From: Lacisediminihabitans sp046156175
GTDB lineage: Bacteria > Actinomycetota > Actinomycetes > Actinomycetales > Microbacteriaceae
Assembly (NCBI RefSeq): GCF_046156175.1
Contig: NZ_JAYLVL010000002.1
Span: 310,001-374,000, forward strand
Length of the DNA stretch: 64,000 nt
Direction of reading: 5' to 3'
Part shown: positions 1 through 7,591 of the stretch, piece by piece
Numbering within the stretch: position 1 is the first letter of the stretch
Layout of the letters: each line of letters opens with the position of its first letter
Notes under the pieces: model-generated
The model's input: the letters and a program-made list of their open reading frames with translations, nothing else
Database searches by the model: none
What the model was told of the DNA's origin: nothing
Made by a program: the position numbers and the translations under genes

Positions 1-550
1 GCACGTTCGCCTCAGGAGCCTCAGCGCGCGCGATGCGCACCAGCACGTGCACATGCAGCACGCCACGGTCTTGCCACTCCCGCACGATGAAGTACTCAAA
101 GGAGTCCCACCGGTCACGAATGCGTCGCCGGGTGCGATCCCACAAAAGGCCGGCATCTCGGTTCCATGCCACTTGCCCCAAGTAGTCATAGCGTGAGGCA
201 TCCAGCGGCACCCCGCGCAACCCTGCATCCGTTGCACGGTGCTGCAGGCCGCATCCGCAGTACGCGCCGCGCGCATCATCCGCACGCGGGACTCGGTGCA
301 CCTGGCCGAACGAGGGTGCAGTGAGCGTCAGCAGGTAGAACCGGTAGTCCTCAACCGGGCCGTCAAAGATGCCCGAGCGAGCTATTGCCGCCCAGTCGCC
401 CCTGTACAGCTCCGCGCACGACTCGCACTTACTTTTGATCCGCGAACCGCAGCGAACCCAGACGCCCGTTGTCGTCTTGATAGGGCGCACGCAGCCGCGC
501 GCAATTACCTCAGCCGCGCCTGTTTCGAGGTTGGTTGGAGCATCCTGCAT
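1..550 (-). CDS. Replication initiator protein (RepSA/HUH-like), N-terminal part, cut by window edge
   Basis: Reading leftward from ATG at 550, about 183 codons stay open to the edge of the window. The protein has a Cys pattern typical of a zinc site (RGCVRPI, then RCGSRIKSKCESCAELYRGD), then FYLLTLTAPSFGQVHRVPR, then YDYLGQVAWNRDAGLLWDRT, and ends near HVHVLVRI, an H-x-H metal motif of rolling-circle (HUH) initiators. This order of motifs is known from replication initiators of actinobacterial plasmids and integrative elements of the pSAM2 type. An in-frame stop at 566-568 limits the start, and no clear ribosome binding site precedes the ATG, so translation in the integrated state is uncertain. 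It lies 28 bases from a tRNA-derived attachment site, which supports an integrated element extending to the left. The C-terminus is not visible. Confidence 0.75.
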   Translation of the reverse strand, partial: MQDAPTNLETGAAEVIARGCVRPIKTTTGVWVRCGSRIKSKCESCAELYRGDWAAIARSGIFDGPVEDYRFYLLTLTAPSFGQVHRVPRADDARGAYCGCGLQHRATDAGLRGVPLDASRYDYLGQVAWNRDAGLLWDRTRRRIRDRWDSFEYFIVREWQDRGVLHVHVLVRIARAEAPEANV

Positions 551-577
551 AGCAACGCCGCAGCATTAGCAGTACGC

Positions 578-620
578 CTGAAAATCGAGAGGTCACGGGA
601 TCGACGCCCGTCGGAGCTAC
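578..620 (+). other. Candidate attachment site: 3' half of a tRNA (anticodon loop GAA, Phe-like)
   Basis: Reading rightward: loop CTGAAAA (578-584, anticodon GAA), 3' anticodon strand TCGAG (585-589), variable loop AGGTC, T-arm ACGGG-ATCGACG-CCCGT (595-611, all five pairs form), acceptor strand CGGAGCT (612-618) and discriminator A. The sequence to the left of 578 (TACGC) does not pair with TCGAG, and there is no D-arm or 5' acceptor strand. This is therefore only a 3' half, as left behind when an element integrates into a tRNA gene. The terminator just downstream fits the original end of the tRNA transcript. T-loop position 54 is A rather than T. Confidence 0.65.
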
Positions 621-621
621 T

Positions 622-660
622 GTCCCATTTCCGGGCTTCTACCGGGAGTGGGACTTTTTT
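622..660 (+). terminator. Rho-independent terminator after the tRNA 3' end
   Basis: GTCCCA (622-627) pairs with TGGGAC (649-654), with an inner CCGG/CCGG pairing, and the stem is followed directly by six T. It sits two bases after the tRNA-like acceptor strand, so it most likely ended the original tRNA transcript. A weaker bulged hairpin (662-684, GCCG-TT-TCTC / GAGA-CGGC) follows without a T run. I see nothing else in 685-757. Confidence 0.75.
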
Positions 661-757
661 GTGCCGTTTCTCGATAAGAGACGGCGACGGGAGTGTCCGA
701 ATTCGCGCGGGCTTCTCCGACTGCCGCTCGCGGTCGCTCAGCCGGGATTCCCGTCAG

Positions 758-1579
758 CTATGAGCTGAGTTCTGCCGCATGGTCCGGCACATACTTGTAG
801 AGCTCGCGCGCGGGTCGCTCGTAGTCGTCGGCTGTCGGTCGATCCGGGAGTTCGATCGACTCCGGTTCGATCGCATCCCAGGGAACCTGAGCCAGGAGAT
901 GGCTTATCGCGTTGAGCCGTGCGGACTTCTTATCGTCGCTCTCGATCGTCCACCAGGGCGCCTCCGGAATGTCGGTCACCTTGAACATCGCGTCCTTTGC
1001 TCGCGAATAGGATTCCCACTCGACGATGGACTTGAGGTCGGTCTCCGAAAGCTTCCACCGCCGCATCGGGTCGTTCAGTCGCGACTTGAATCGCTTCTGC
1101 TGCTCCTCGTCTGAGACGGAGAACCAGTACTTGACCAGGATGATGCCGTCTTCGACGAGCAAGCGTTCGAGAATGGGCACCTGCTTCAGGAAGCGCTCGT
1201 ATTCTTCATCGGTGCAGTACCCGAGCACGCGCTCGACCCCGGCCCGGTTGTACCAGGACCGATCCATCAGCACTATCTCCCCGGCCGCCGGCAACCGCTC
1301 GATATACCGCTGGAAATACCACTGGCCACGCTCGCGCTCGCTCGGGGCCGGAAGTGCCGCGACGCGCGCCGATCGAGGGTTGAGGTATTGGATCACGCGT
1401 TTGATCGAACCGCCCTTGCCCGCAGCGTCGCGACCCTCGAAGATCACCAGTAGACGCGCGCCGGACTGAACCACCCACTGTTGCATCTGCACGAGTTCGA
1501 CCTGCAGGCGTTCGAGTTCCGCTTCGTAGGCCCGCTTGGAGAGCCTGGGTCGGTCGTTGTCAGTCTTCTTGGGGGACAT
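758..1579 (-). CDS. ppk2: Polyphosphate kinase 2 family protein
   Basis: 273 aa, cytosolic. PPK2 enzymes transfer phosphate between polyphosphate and nucleoside di- or monophosphates. The Walker A segment GRDAAGKGG (residues 49-57) and the lid motif DRSWYNRAGVE (106-116) are both intact, and the length matches single-domain PPK2. An upstream in-frame extension exists, but ATG at 1579 is preceded by AGGAG six bases away and the protein family begins near SKRAYEAELERLQ, so this start is chosen. It follows the damaged PAP2 gene by 32 bases on the same strand and may once have been cotranscribed with it. Whether it works mainly in the NDP-to-NTP or the reverse direction cannot be read from sequence. 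Confidence 0.93.
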   Translation of the reverse strand: MSPKKTDNDRPRLSKRAYEAELERLQVELVQMQQWVVQSGARLLVIFEGRDAAGKGGSIKRVIQYLNPRSARVAALPAPSERERGQWYFQRYIERLPAAGEIVLMDRSWYNRAGVERVLGYCTDEEYERFLKQVPILERLLVEDGIILVKYWFSVSDEEQQKRFKSRLNDPMRRWKLSETDLKSIVEWESYSRAKDAMFKVTDIPEAPWWTIESDDKKSARLNAISHLLAQVPWDAIEPESIELPDRPTADDYERPARELYKYVPDHAAELSS

Positions 1580-1611
1580 CGTTCTCCTGAATCTTGATGG
1601 GGTGGGGCTGG

Positions 1612-2154
1612 TCAGGTGCGATCCTTTTGCAATTGCGAGTGAGCACCATGGATCGCCTCTCCCCGAACACGAACTGTGCGTCTGGTGTCGATCGCGATCA
1701 CCGTTCCGACGATCACCATGGAGATCGATAGCGAACCAAGGGTGTCGCTGAACCAGTGGTACCCCAGGTACATACGGCTGAACATCTCGGCGAGCACACC
1801 GATCCAGGCGAGCCCGAGCCCAACGGCCACGCCCCACAATTTCGGATTCCGCGACACGATGAGGATCGTGAGGACGATCATGATGACGGTAGTGACCGGT
1901 GAGCGAAGGGAGTTGACCCACTGCTCCATCGGCCTGTCCCAGTCGGCGACACCGGTATGCGTCAGCACGGAGGTGATCACGATGGTGAAGAAGACCAGGC
2001 CAAGCACAATTAGGATCGCCGAAGCAATATACAGCCCGCGCCGGGCGCGCCCGTCGAGATAACGCTCTTCGACGACGAATTTAGAGCGCCAGAAGCCCCT
2101 CTCCGCCGACGCACGATCAGCCGTTCGCGCTTCCCGGGATGGGGTTCCAGTCAC
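1612..2154 (-). pseudogene. PAP2 superfamily phosphatase with internal deletion of catalytic motifs
   Basis: Membrane phosphatase of the PAP2 family (lipid phosphate or undecaprenyl-diphosphate type). The first membrane segment (ASAILIVLGLVFFTIVITSV) and the last catalytic motif SRMYLGYHWFSD are present. However, the text passes straight from IVLTIL to IVSRNPKLW. In intact relatives about 80-100 residues lie there, carrying motif I (KxxxxxxRP) and motif II (PSGH). The reading frame stays open, so a shortened protein could be made, but it would lack most catalytic residues. GTG at 2154 is chosen because GAGAGG lies nine bases upstream; ATG at 2226 is also in frame but has no ribosome binding site. 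A specialised non-catalytic protein is possible but less likely than decay. Confidence 0.65.
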
Positions 2155-2182
2155 AGTCGGTGTCCTCTCAGGTGAATCGTTG

Positions 2183-2335
2183 TCATAGTCGCGCACATCG
2201 GGCCCGAAACTCGGAATAGAGGCCATCGGAAATGAAACCGATACCGACGAGCACCAGTATGAACTCGCCGAAGGGCATTCCCGCGAGGGCCCGAAGTGCG
2301 CCATCGAGACCGGACGCCCTCGTCGGATCGAGAGG
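2183..2335 (-). pseudogene. DUF1206 membrane protein, C-terminal remnant
   Basis: In the leftward frame ending with TGA at 2183-2185 the text reads DPTRASGLDGALRALAGMPF followed by GEFILVLVGIGFISDGLYSE and FRARCARL. This is the last repeat of the DUF1206 family (two membrane spans per repeat, typical DPxxAxGLDGALRxL motif). Upstream of about 2335 the frame loses family resemblance, and a related piece (TALTFALGSSS) appears in another frame near 2375-2400. I see no complete gene in 2184-2566; the rest of that stretch holds only the upstream region of the lipid kinase gene. Confidence 0.55.
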
Positions 2336-2566
2336 ACAGGGATTGCGAGGATGCAGAGATGCTGCTGGAGGACCCGAGCGCGAACGTCAGCGCGGTCATA
2401 CCGGCCATCGGGTCGACCCTTCTTCGCACGCCGTCCAGACGGGCGTACGCGATACGTTAGGCCGCGTTCTCATCCTCGTAAAGGCTGGTCAGATGAGAAA
2501 ACTCTTATGTGTGGAGTCGTGCGGAAAAGCTCCCGGGAAGCCCTCCCTCGCCCCTAGGATTGCGCG

Positions 2567-3547
2567 ATGATCGATACGACCCGACGAATCGCCGCAGTGA
2601 TCTACAACCCGACGAAAGTAGATCCAGACGCCTTTCGATCAACCATGACGGAGGCGGCGACGGAGGCCGGCTGGAGCACGGCCTTCTATGAGACTTCTGA
2701 GGACGACATCGGCCAGGGAGTGGCGGCCGAGGCTCTGAAGGCCGGTGCCGACCTCGTCTTCGCGGCCGGCGGAGACGGCACCGTGCGCGCGGTTGCGGAA
2801 GCGGTTCGACACAGCGGGATACCGCTCGCGCTTCTCCCCGCAGGCACGGGCAACCTGCTGGCCCGCAATCTCCACCTCACCCTGGACGACATGCCCGGAT
2901 CTGCCCTGTCCGCCTTCACCGGGGTGGATCGGCCCATCGATATCGGCGTCATCGACATCCAGCGCGCTGATGGGTCCCATGACGAGCACGCCTTCGTCGT
3001 CATGGCGGGGTTGGGTATCGACGCGAAGATGATCAAGAACACCGACGAAGACCTGAAGAAGAAGGCAGGCTGGGCCGCCTACGTGAGTGCGATCGCCAAG
3101 TCCCTTCGCGATCCCGACGAGCTGCATTTCCAGTTGCGTCTCGACGGCGGTCCGCCCATGCGGCGCACGGTCCATACCCTGATCCTGGGCAATTGCGGCT
3201 CGCTGCCCGCCAACATCCTGCTCATGCCCGAGGCGGTGGTCGATGACGGCCTCTTCGATTTGTTGATGACGCGACCCGGCGGACTGTGGGGGTGGGTCAA
3301 GGTGTGGTTCACTGTCGCGTGGACCAACGGCGTGGTCCGTCGCACTGCGGCCGGGCGGGCTGTTGCTGGTGAGCACCACAACACGAGGGACCTCCATTAC
3401 GAGACGGTCAAGTCGGTGGAGGCGCACCTCCCCCGACCAGAGGAAATCGAACTCGACGGAGACGGCTTCGGTGGGGCGACAGGGTTTCTCGCCCGGATCG
3501 AGGCCGGCGCCCTTCTCGTGCGCGTGCCGCGGGATACACAGGCCTGA
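2567..3547 (+). CDS. Diacylglycerol kinase family lipid kinase
   Basis: 326 aa. The DAGK catalytic domain begins at the N-terminus (RRIAAVIYNPTK), with the nucleotide-binding GGDGT at 68-72 and PAGTGNLLARNL at 91-102, both complete. The C-terminal half (ADILLMPEA-like NILLMPEAVVDDGLFDLLMT, then IELDGDGFGG) matches the lipid-kinase fold. Such enzymes phosphorylate diacylglycerol or related lipids at the membrane and recycle lipid precursors. ATG at 2567 places the family N-terminus correctly. The gene stands alone, and the substrate is inferred only from the family. Confidence 0.9.
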   Translation: MIDTTRRIAAVIYNPTKVDPDAFRSTMTEAATEAGWSTAFYETSEDDIGQGVAAEALKAGADLVFAAGGDGTVRAVAEAVRHSGIPLALLPAGTGNLLARNLHLTLDDMPGSALSAFTGVDRPIDIGVIDIQRADGSHDEHAFVVMAGLGIDAKMIKNTDEDLKKKAGWAAYVSAIAKSLRDPDELHFQLRLDGGPPMRRTVHTLILGNCGSLPANILLMPEAVVDDGLFDLLMTRPGGLWGWVKVWFTVAWTNGVVRRTAAGRAVAGEHHNTRDLHYETVKSVEAHLPRPEEIELDGDGFGGATGFLARIEAGALLVRVPRDTQA

Positions 3548-3657
3548 ACGCGCCCGTATCTGAAGAGTCGCGTTCTTCGCCTTCCTCGTGAATCTCGTAC
3601 TTTGCCGATCCGGCAACGCGATTTTCCCCCTGCCTCCGCGGAGCCCACACTGGCACC

Positions 3658-4299
3658 ATGACGATGAGCGCGGCCGAGTATTGGGAGAATCGCTACCGGG
3701 AGAACGGCAGGTCCTGGAGCGGCAGGGTTAACGCCTCCCTCGAACGCGAGGTCGCCGGCATCCGACCGGGCACCGCTCTCGACCTCGGGAGCGGCGAAGG
3801 GGGCGATGCGCTCTGGCTCGCCCACAACGGGTGGGCTGTGACGGCCGTCGACATCTCCCCGACGGCACTGGCCATCGGGGCCGCTGCCCAGCAGCCCGGC
3901 GACGAGATCACCTGGATCTCGGCCGACCTCGCCGAGTGGCAACCGCCGTCGACCTTCGACCTCGTCACCTCGTGCTTCCTGCACTCGGAGGTCGAGATTC
4001 CGCGAGGGTCGATTCTGCGCCGCGCGGCAACAGCGGTCGCCCCCGGCGGAACACTGCTCATCGTCGGCCACTCCGGTGCGCCGCACTGGCCGCGTCTGGA
4101 TGACGGCGGCCACACGCATCCACGGCTCGAACTCCCGACGCCCGACGATGTGTACGCCACCCTGTTCACCGACTCAGCGCTCGACCCACAGGGTTGGTCG
4201 GTGCTGACGAGCGCCCTCGTCGAACGGGTCGACGCGGCCCCGGACGGCACGGCGCACACGATCGTCGACAGCGTGCTCACCCTGCGGCGGAACGAGTAG
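3658..4299 (+). CDS. Class I SAM-dependent methyltransferase
   Basis: 213 aa, cytosolic. SAM-binding motif I is LDLGSGEGGDALWLA (41-55), followed by the acidic VDIS (64-67) and the motif IV-like TFDLVTSCFLHSE. The N-terminal AAEYWENRYRE and the compact length resemble the TehB/thiopurine-methyltransferase group that acts on small molecules. ATG codons at 3658 and 3664 are both possible, and neither has a strong ribosome binding site. It ends 32 bases before the convergent end of the LysR gene. The substrate is unknown. Confidence 0.85.
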   Translation: MTMSAAEYWENRYRENGRSWSGRVNASLEREVAGIRPGTALDLGSGEGGDALWLAHNGWAVTAVDISPTALAIGAAAQQPGDEITWISADLAEWQPPSTFDLVTSCFLHSEVEIPRGSILRRAATAVAPGGTLLIVGHSGAPHWPRLDDGGHTHPRLELPTPDDVYATLFTDSALDPQGWSVLTSALVERVDAAPDGTAHTIVDSVLTLRRNE

Positions 4300-4331
4300 T
4301 CGAGCAGGGAGTCGACTGCTCCCGAGATGCC

Positions 4332-5225
4332 CTACTGGCGCAGTTCGATCGCTGCCCGGTCACGCACCGCCGCCGACACGGCATCGAGCAGGGGCGAAGC
4401 CAGATTCCACCGCTGCCAATAGAGGGGCACATCCACCGGATGCCCGGGAGCCAGCTCCACGAGCACAGCCTCGCTGAGCGGCTCGAGGCACTGCTGCTCT
4501 GGCAGCAGTCCCCAGCCGAACCCGAGCGTGATCGCCCTGGCGAAGTCGGCGGAGGTCGGCACATAGTGAGAGGCCGTCGCGGAACCCCCGCAGTACTCCT
4601 GCAGGAATGCCGCCTGCAGGTCGTCGTTGCGATCGAAGGTGACGACCGGTGAATCAGCGAGCCGTATCGGAGCGGACCCGCGAGGCATCCAGCGGTCACG
4701 AAATCCCGGGGTCGCAACCGCCCGGTACCGCATGACGCCGAGCGGCTCGGTCACGCAGCCCTGGACGGCGTCCCTGGTGGATGTCACGGCCGCGATCACC
4801 GTGCCGGCTCGCAGCAGCGCCGTCGTGCGCTCCTGGTCTTCGCGGTGGAGATCGAACACGACGCCGAGCGACTCACCGAGACCGGCGAGCGCATCAAGGA
4901 ACCAGGTGGCGAGGCTGTCGGCGTTCACCGCGAGGGAGACCTGGAATGGCCGTCCGGGCTCGGAGTCCACCCGGAGTGTTCGAAGCGTGTCGGCTTCGAG
5001 GAGATCGACCTGTCGCGCATAGCGGAGCAGCACATCGCCAGCCTCCGTCAGTGTGACGGGCGAGGTGCGCCGCACCACCACCCGACCGGATGCCTGCTCC
5101 ATCGCCTTCACCCGTTGCGATACCGCCGAGGGGGTCACGTGCAGCCTCGATGCCGCCGCGTCGAAGGAGCCGGTGTCGACGAGCGCCAAGAGGGTGTCGA
5201 GTTGTTCGAGCGAGAAGCGGTGCAT
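4332..5225 (-). CDS. lysG: LysR-type regulator, ArgP/LysG group
   Basis: 297 aa. The N-terminal winged helix-turn-helix (SFDAAASRLHVTPSAVSQRV, residues 20-39) is followed by a substrate-binding domain. It is divergent from lysE with 68 bases between the starts. In actinobacteria, LysG senses lysine or arginine and activates the LysE exporter, and this gene pair has that arrangement. ATG at 5225 gives the usual MxxFxxxQLxTLxA start of the family. The effector is inferred from context, not seen. Confidence 0.9.
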   Translation of the reverse strand: MHRFSLEQLDTLLALVDTGSFDAAASRLHVTPSAVSQRVKAMEQASGRVVVRRTSPVTLTEAGDVLLRYARQVDLLEADTLRTLRVDSEPGRPFQVSLAVNADSLATWFLDALAGLGESLGVVFDLHREDQERTTALLRAGTVIAAVTSTRDAVQGCVTEPLGVMRYRAVATPGFRDRWMPRGSAPIRLADSPVVTFDRNDDLQAAFLQEYCGGSATASHYVPTSADFARAITLGFGWGLLPEQQCLEPLSEAVLVELAPGHPVDVPLYWQRWNLASPLLDAVSAAVRDRAAIELRQ

Positions 5226-5293
5226 TAGTCCAGCTTATGCAGCTGTAGAAAGAGTAGTTGGATTTCATTCGGCCCGCGCCCTACCGTGGGGGT
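5226..5293. promoter_or_regulatory. lysG-lysE divergent control region
   Basis: This 68-base gap holds the imperfect inverted repeat CAGCT-TATGC-AGCTG at 5231-5245, close to the lysG start, followed by an AT-richer stretch (5246-5268). A LysG-type activator would bind here to control both genes. Promoter hexamers are not clear enough to place. Confidence 0.45.
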
Positions 5294-5929
5294 ATGACCC
5301 TGTCGACGACGATCGTGCCCGCCCTCCTCGGACTGGCCACCGGTCTCTCGCTGATCATCGCGATCGGAGCACAGAACGCGTTCGTACTCCGGCTGGGGAT
5401 CGAGGGCCGCACGCGCATCATCCTCCCGGTGGTCGCCATCTGCGCGCTGTCCGACGCGGTGCTGATCCTGGCGGGGGTGCTCGGGCTCGGGGCGCTGATC
5501 CGGGCGGCGCCGATCGCGCTGGTGATCATCCGGGTACTCGGGGCCGGCTTCCTCATCGTCTACGGCCTTCTCGCCGCGCGCCGGGCCATCCGACCCGAGG
5601 CCCTGGTGGCCGAACCGGTTTCCGCGGCAGCGACGACGGGCCTGGGGATCGCGGTGACCACGGTGCTCGCCCTCACCTGGCTCAACCCGCACGTCTACCT
5701 GGATACCGTGCTGTTCCTCGGTTCAGTGGCCTCGCAGCAGGGGCCGGCCGAACGCTGGTGGTGGGTCGGGGGCGCGATGACCGCGAGCGTGCTCTGGTTC
5801 TCGGCGCTCGGTTTCGGGGCTCGCCTGCTTCGTCCGATCTTCGCCCGGCCGTCGGCCTGGCGCGTGCTCGACGCGAGCATCGCCGTCGTGATGATCGCCC
5901 TCGGCATCCGACTCGCGCTTGGCCTGTGA
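5294..5929 (+). CDS. lysE: LysE-type amino acid exporter
   Basis: 211 aa, about six membrane segments. The family signature GAQNAFVLR lies at 25-33, and a conserved WLNPHVYLDT segment follows mid-protein. It exports basic amino acids (lysine, arginine) when internal levels rise. ATG at 5294 sits behind GTGGGGG, and the longer reading from 5258 has no signal for initiation. Divergence from the LysG-type gene supports the assignment. Confidence 0.92.
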   Translation: MTLSTTIVPALLGLATGLSLIIAIGAQNAFVLRLGIEGRTRIILPVVAICALSDAVLILAGVLGLGALIRAAPIALVIIRVLGAGFLIVYGLLAARRAIRPEALVAEPVSAAATTGLGIAVTTVLALTWLNPHVYLDTVLFLGSVASQQGPAERWWWVGGAMTASVLWFSALGFGARLLRPIFARPSAWRVLDASIAVVMIALGIRLALGL

Positions 5930-5975
5930 CCGAGGGCGGCTGGCCATTGTCTGCGGAGGGCGCCACAATGGGCGC

Positions 5976-6674
5976 ATGTGCGGACGCTTCGCGATGGACA
6001 AGAGCACCGACGACCTGATCGAGGAGTTCGTGGCCGTCGGCGGTGACTTCCGCGACTGGCGGCCGGGCTGGAACATCCGCCCCACCGACCCGGTGGCCGT
6101 GGTGCTGGAGTCGATGAAGGACGGCCCGGAGCCCACTCGCCGTCTCGAGGTGGCCCGCTGGTCGCTCACGCCCGGCTGGTCGAAGACCCTCAAGATGAAG
6201 GTGCCCACCTTCAACGCCCGCAGCGAGGGCATCACCAAGAAGGCTTCGTTCAAGGCATCGATCCGGTCGAAGCGCGCCCTCATCCCGGCTGCGGGGTACT
6301 ACGAGTGGCAGACCGATCCGGTCACGAAGAAGAAGACACCGTTCTACCTGAAGGCGCCGGATGGCCAGTCGATGGCCTTCGCCGGCATCTACTCCTGGTG
6401 GAAGGACCACTCGCTGGCCGATGATGACCCGGCGCTCTGGACGCTCACCACCACCATCCTCACCGCGGACTCGGTGCGCACCCTCGACCACATCCACGAC
6501 CGAAATCCCGTGCCACTTCCTCGCGAGCTCTGGGATGACTGGCTCGACCCACGCATCGAGGGCACCCAGGATTTCGTGGATGCCGCGGTCGCCGCCGCCA
6601 TTCCGGTCGCGGAGTCGCTGGAGATTGTGGAGCTCGCGGCCGTGACCGACGAGGAGCCTGTCGCTCTCGGCTGA
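5976..6674 (+). CDS. SOS response-associated peptidase (SRAP; HMCES/YedK family)
   Basis: 232 aa. The family needs Cys2, exposed by removal of the initiator Met, to form a thiazolidine crosslink with abasic sites in single-stranded DNA. The start MCGRF at 5976 provides exactly this Cys, so the longer upstream reading is rejected. Other active-site residues are visible: N80 in NARSE, E110 in AAGYYEW and H174 in IHDRNPV. It protects abasic sites during replication. It follows lysE by 46 bases without an evident functional link. Confidence 0.93.
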   Translation: MCGRFAMDKSTDDLIEEFVAVGGDFRDWRPGWNIRPTDPVAVVLESMKDGPEPTRRLEVARWSLTPGWSKTLKMKVPTFNARSEGITKKASFKASIRSKRALIPAAGYYEWQTDPVTKKKTPFYLKAPDGQSMAFAGIYSWWKDHSLADDDPALWTLTTTILTADSVRTLDHIHDRNPVPLPRELWDDWLDPRIEGTQDFVDAAVAAAIPVAESLEIVELAAVTDEEPVALG

Positions 6675-6677
6675 CGG

Positions 6678-7559
6678 CTACAGTCGCGCGGTGCTCGGCG
6701 CGAAGGTGTCGCAGGACTCGGCGCCGGAGGTGCGCCCGGTGGTGAACCAGCGCTGACGCTGCTCGCTCGACCCGTGCGTCCACGATTCCGGGTTCACCTG
6801 GCCGGAGGCCGCCTGGATGCGGTCGTCACCCACCGCGGACGCCGCGCTCAGGGCATCCGCTATCTCGGCCGTCGTCGGCGGCTTGAGAAATGGCACGCCG
6901 TTCGCATCCGGTGTCTTCGAGGCGGCTCCCACCCAAGCGCCGGCGAAGCAGTCCGCCTGGAGCTCGGTGCGGATGCTCGTGGATCCTGGCCCGGTGTCGC
7001 TGTGCGGCCTGTCGAGCACCCCGTCGAGCTTCTGGATGTGGTGGCCCCACTCGTGAGCGACGACGTAGAGCTGGGCAAGCGGCCCACCGCTCGATCCGAA
7101 CCGGTCGCGAAGGTCGGCGAAGAACGACGTGTCGATGTAGAGGGTCTCGTCGGCCGGACAGTAGAACGGGCCGGTCGCGCTGGACGCGCCGCCGCATCCC
7201 GTGTTCGTGGACCCGCTGAACAGGGCGATCGGCTGGGGTGCGGCATAGGTGCCGCCGAGTGCCGGATACTCCTCGGACCAGTACGCCTCGAGCGACGCCG
7301 CGGCGGCCTTCATGCGGCAGTCGATGTCGGAGTTCGCCTGGGCGCCTGTCGTGCACTGGTCGAGACTGTCGGCGCTCGATCCGCCGGATGGCGCGCCACC
7401 CCCGCCGACCAGCCCGCTGACGTCGAACCCGGTGAGTTGCGACACGATGTACAGCACGACGATCAGGGCGACCCCTCCGCCACCGCCCGCGATCATGCCG
7501 GTGCGACCGCGTCTGCTCGCCTTGCCGGAGGAGATGTCGGCGTTGTCGTTGAACGTCAT
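6678..7559 (-). CDS. Membrane-anchored neutral zinc metallopeptidase (YpfJ family)
   Basis: 293 aa. A single membrane segment (about 22-40, GMIAGGGGGVALIVVLYIVS) is followed by a Gly/Ser-rich linker and an extracellular domain with the zinc-binding motif HEWGHHIQ (169-176). Conserved QADCFAGAW follows and supplies the further acidic ligand region typical of this family. The cellular substrate is not known. It ends three bases after the convergent SRAP gene, so the two genes are packed tail to tail with no terminator between them. Confidence 0.9.
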   Translation of the reverse strand: MTFNDNADISSGKASRRGRTGMIAGGGGGVALIVVLYIVSQLTGFDVSGLVGGGGAPSGGSSADSLDQCTTGAQANSDIDCRMKAAAASLEAYWSEEYPALGGTYAAPQPIALFSGSTNTGCGGASSATGPFYCPADETLYIDTSFFADLRDRFGSSGGPLAQLYVVAHEWGHHIQKLDGVLDRPHSDTGPGSTSIRTELQADCFAGAWVGAASKTPDANGVPFLKPPTTAEIADALSAASAVGDDRIQAASGQVNPESWTHGSSEQRQRWFTTGRTSGAESCDTFAPSTARL

Positions 7560-7591
7560 GCTCGAACGCTACCGGTGACTGAGCCGCCGGA

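Noticed and set aside
578..620. Complete tRNA-Phe gene
   Set aside because: The 5' half is absent: the left strand does not pair with the anticodon 3' strand and no D-arm or 5' acceptor strand is present.
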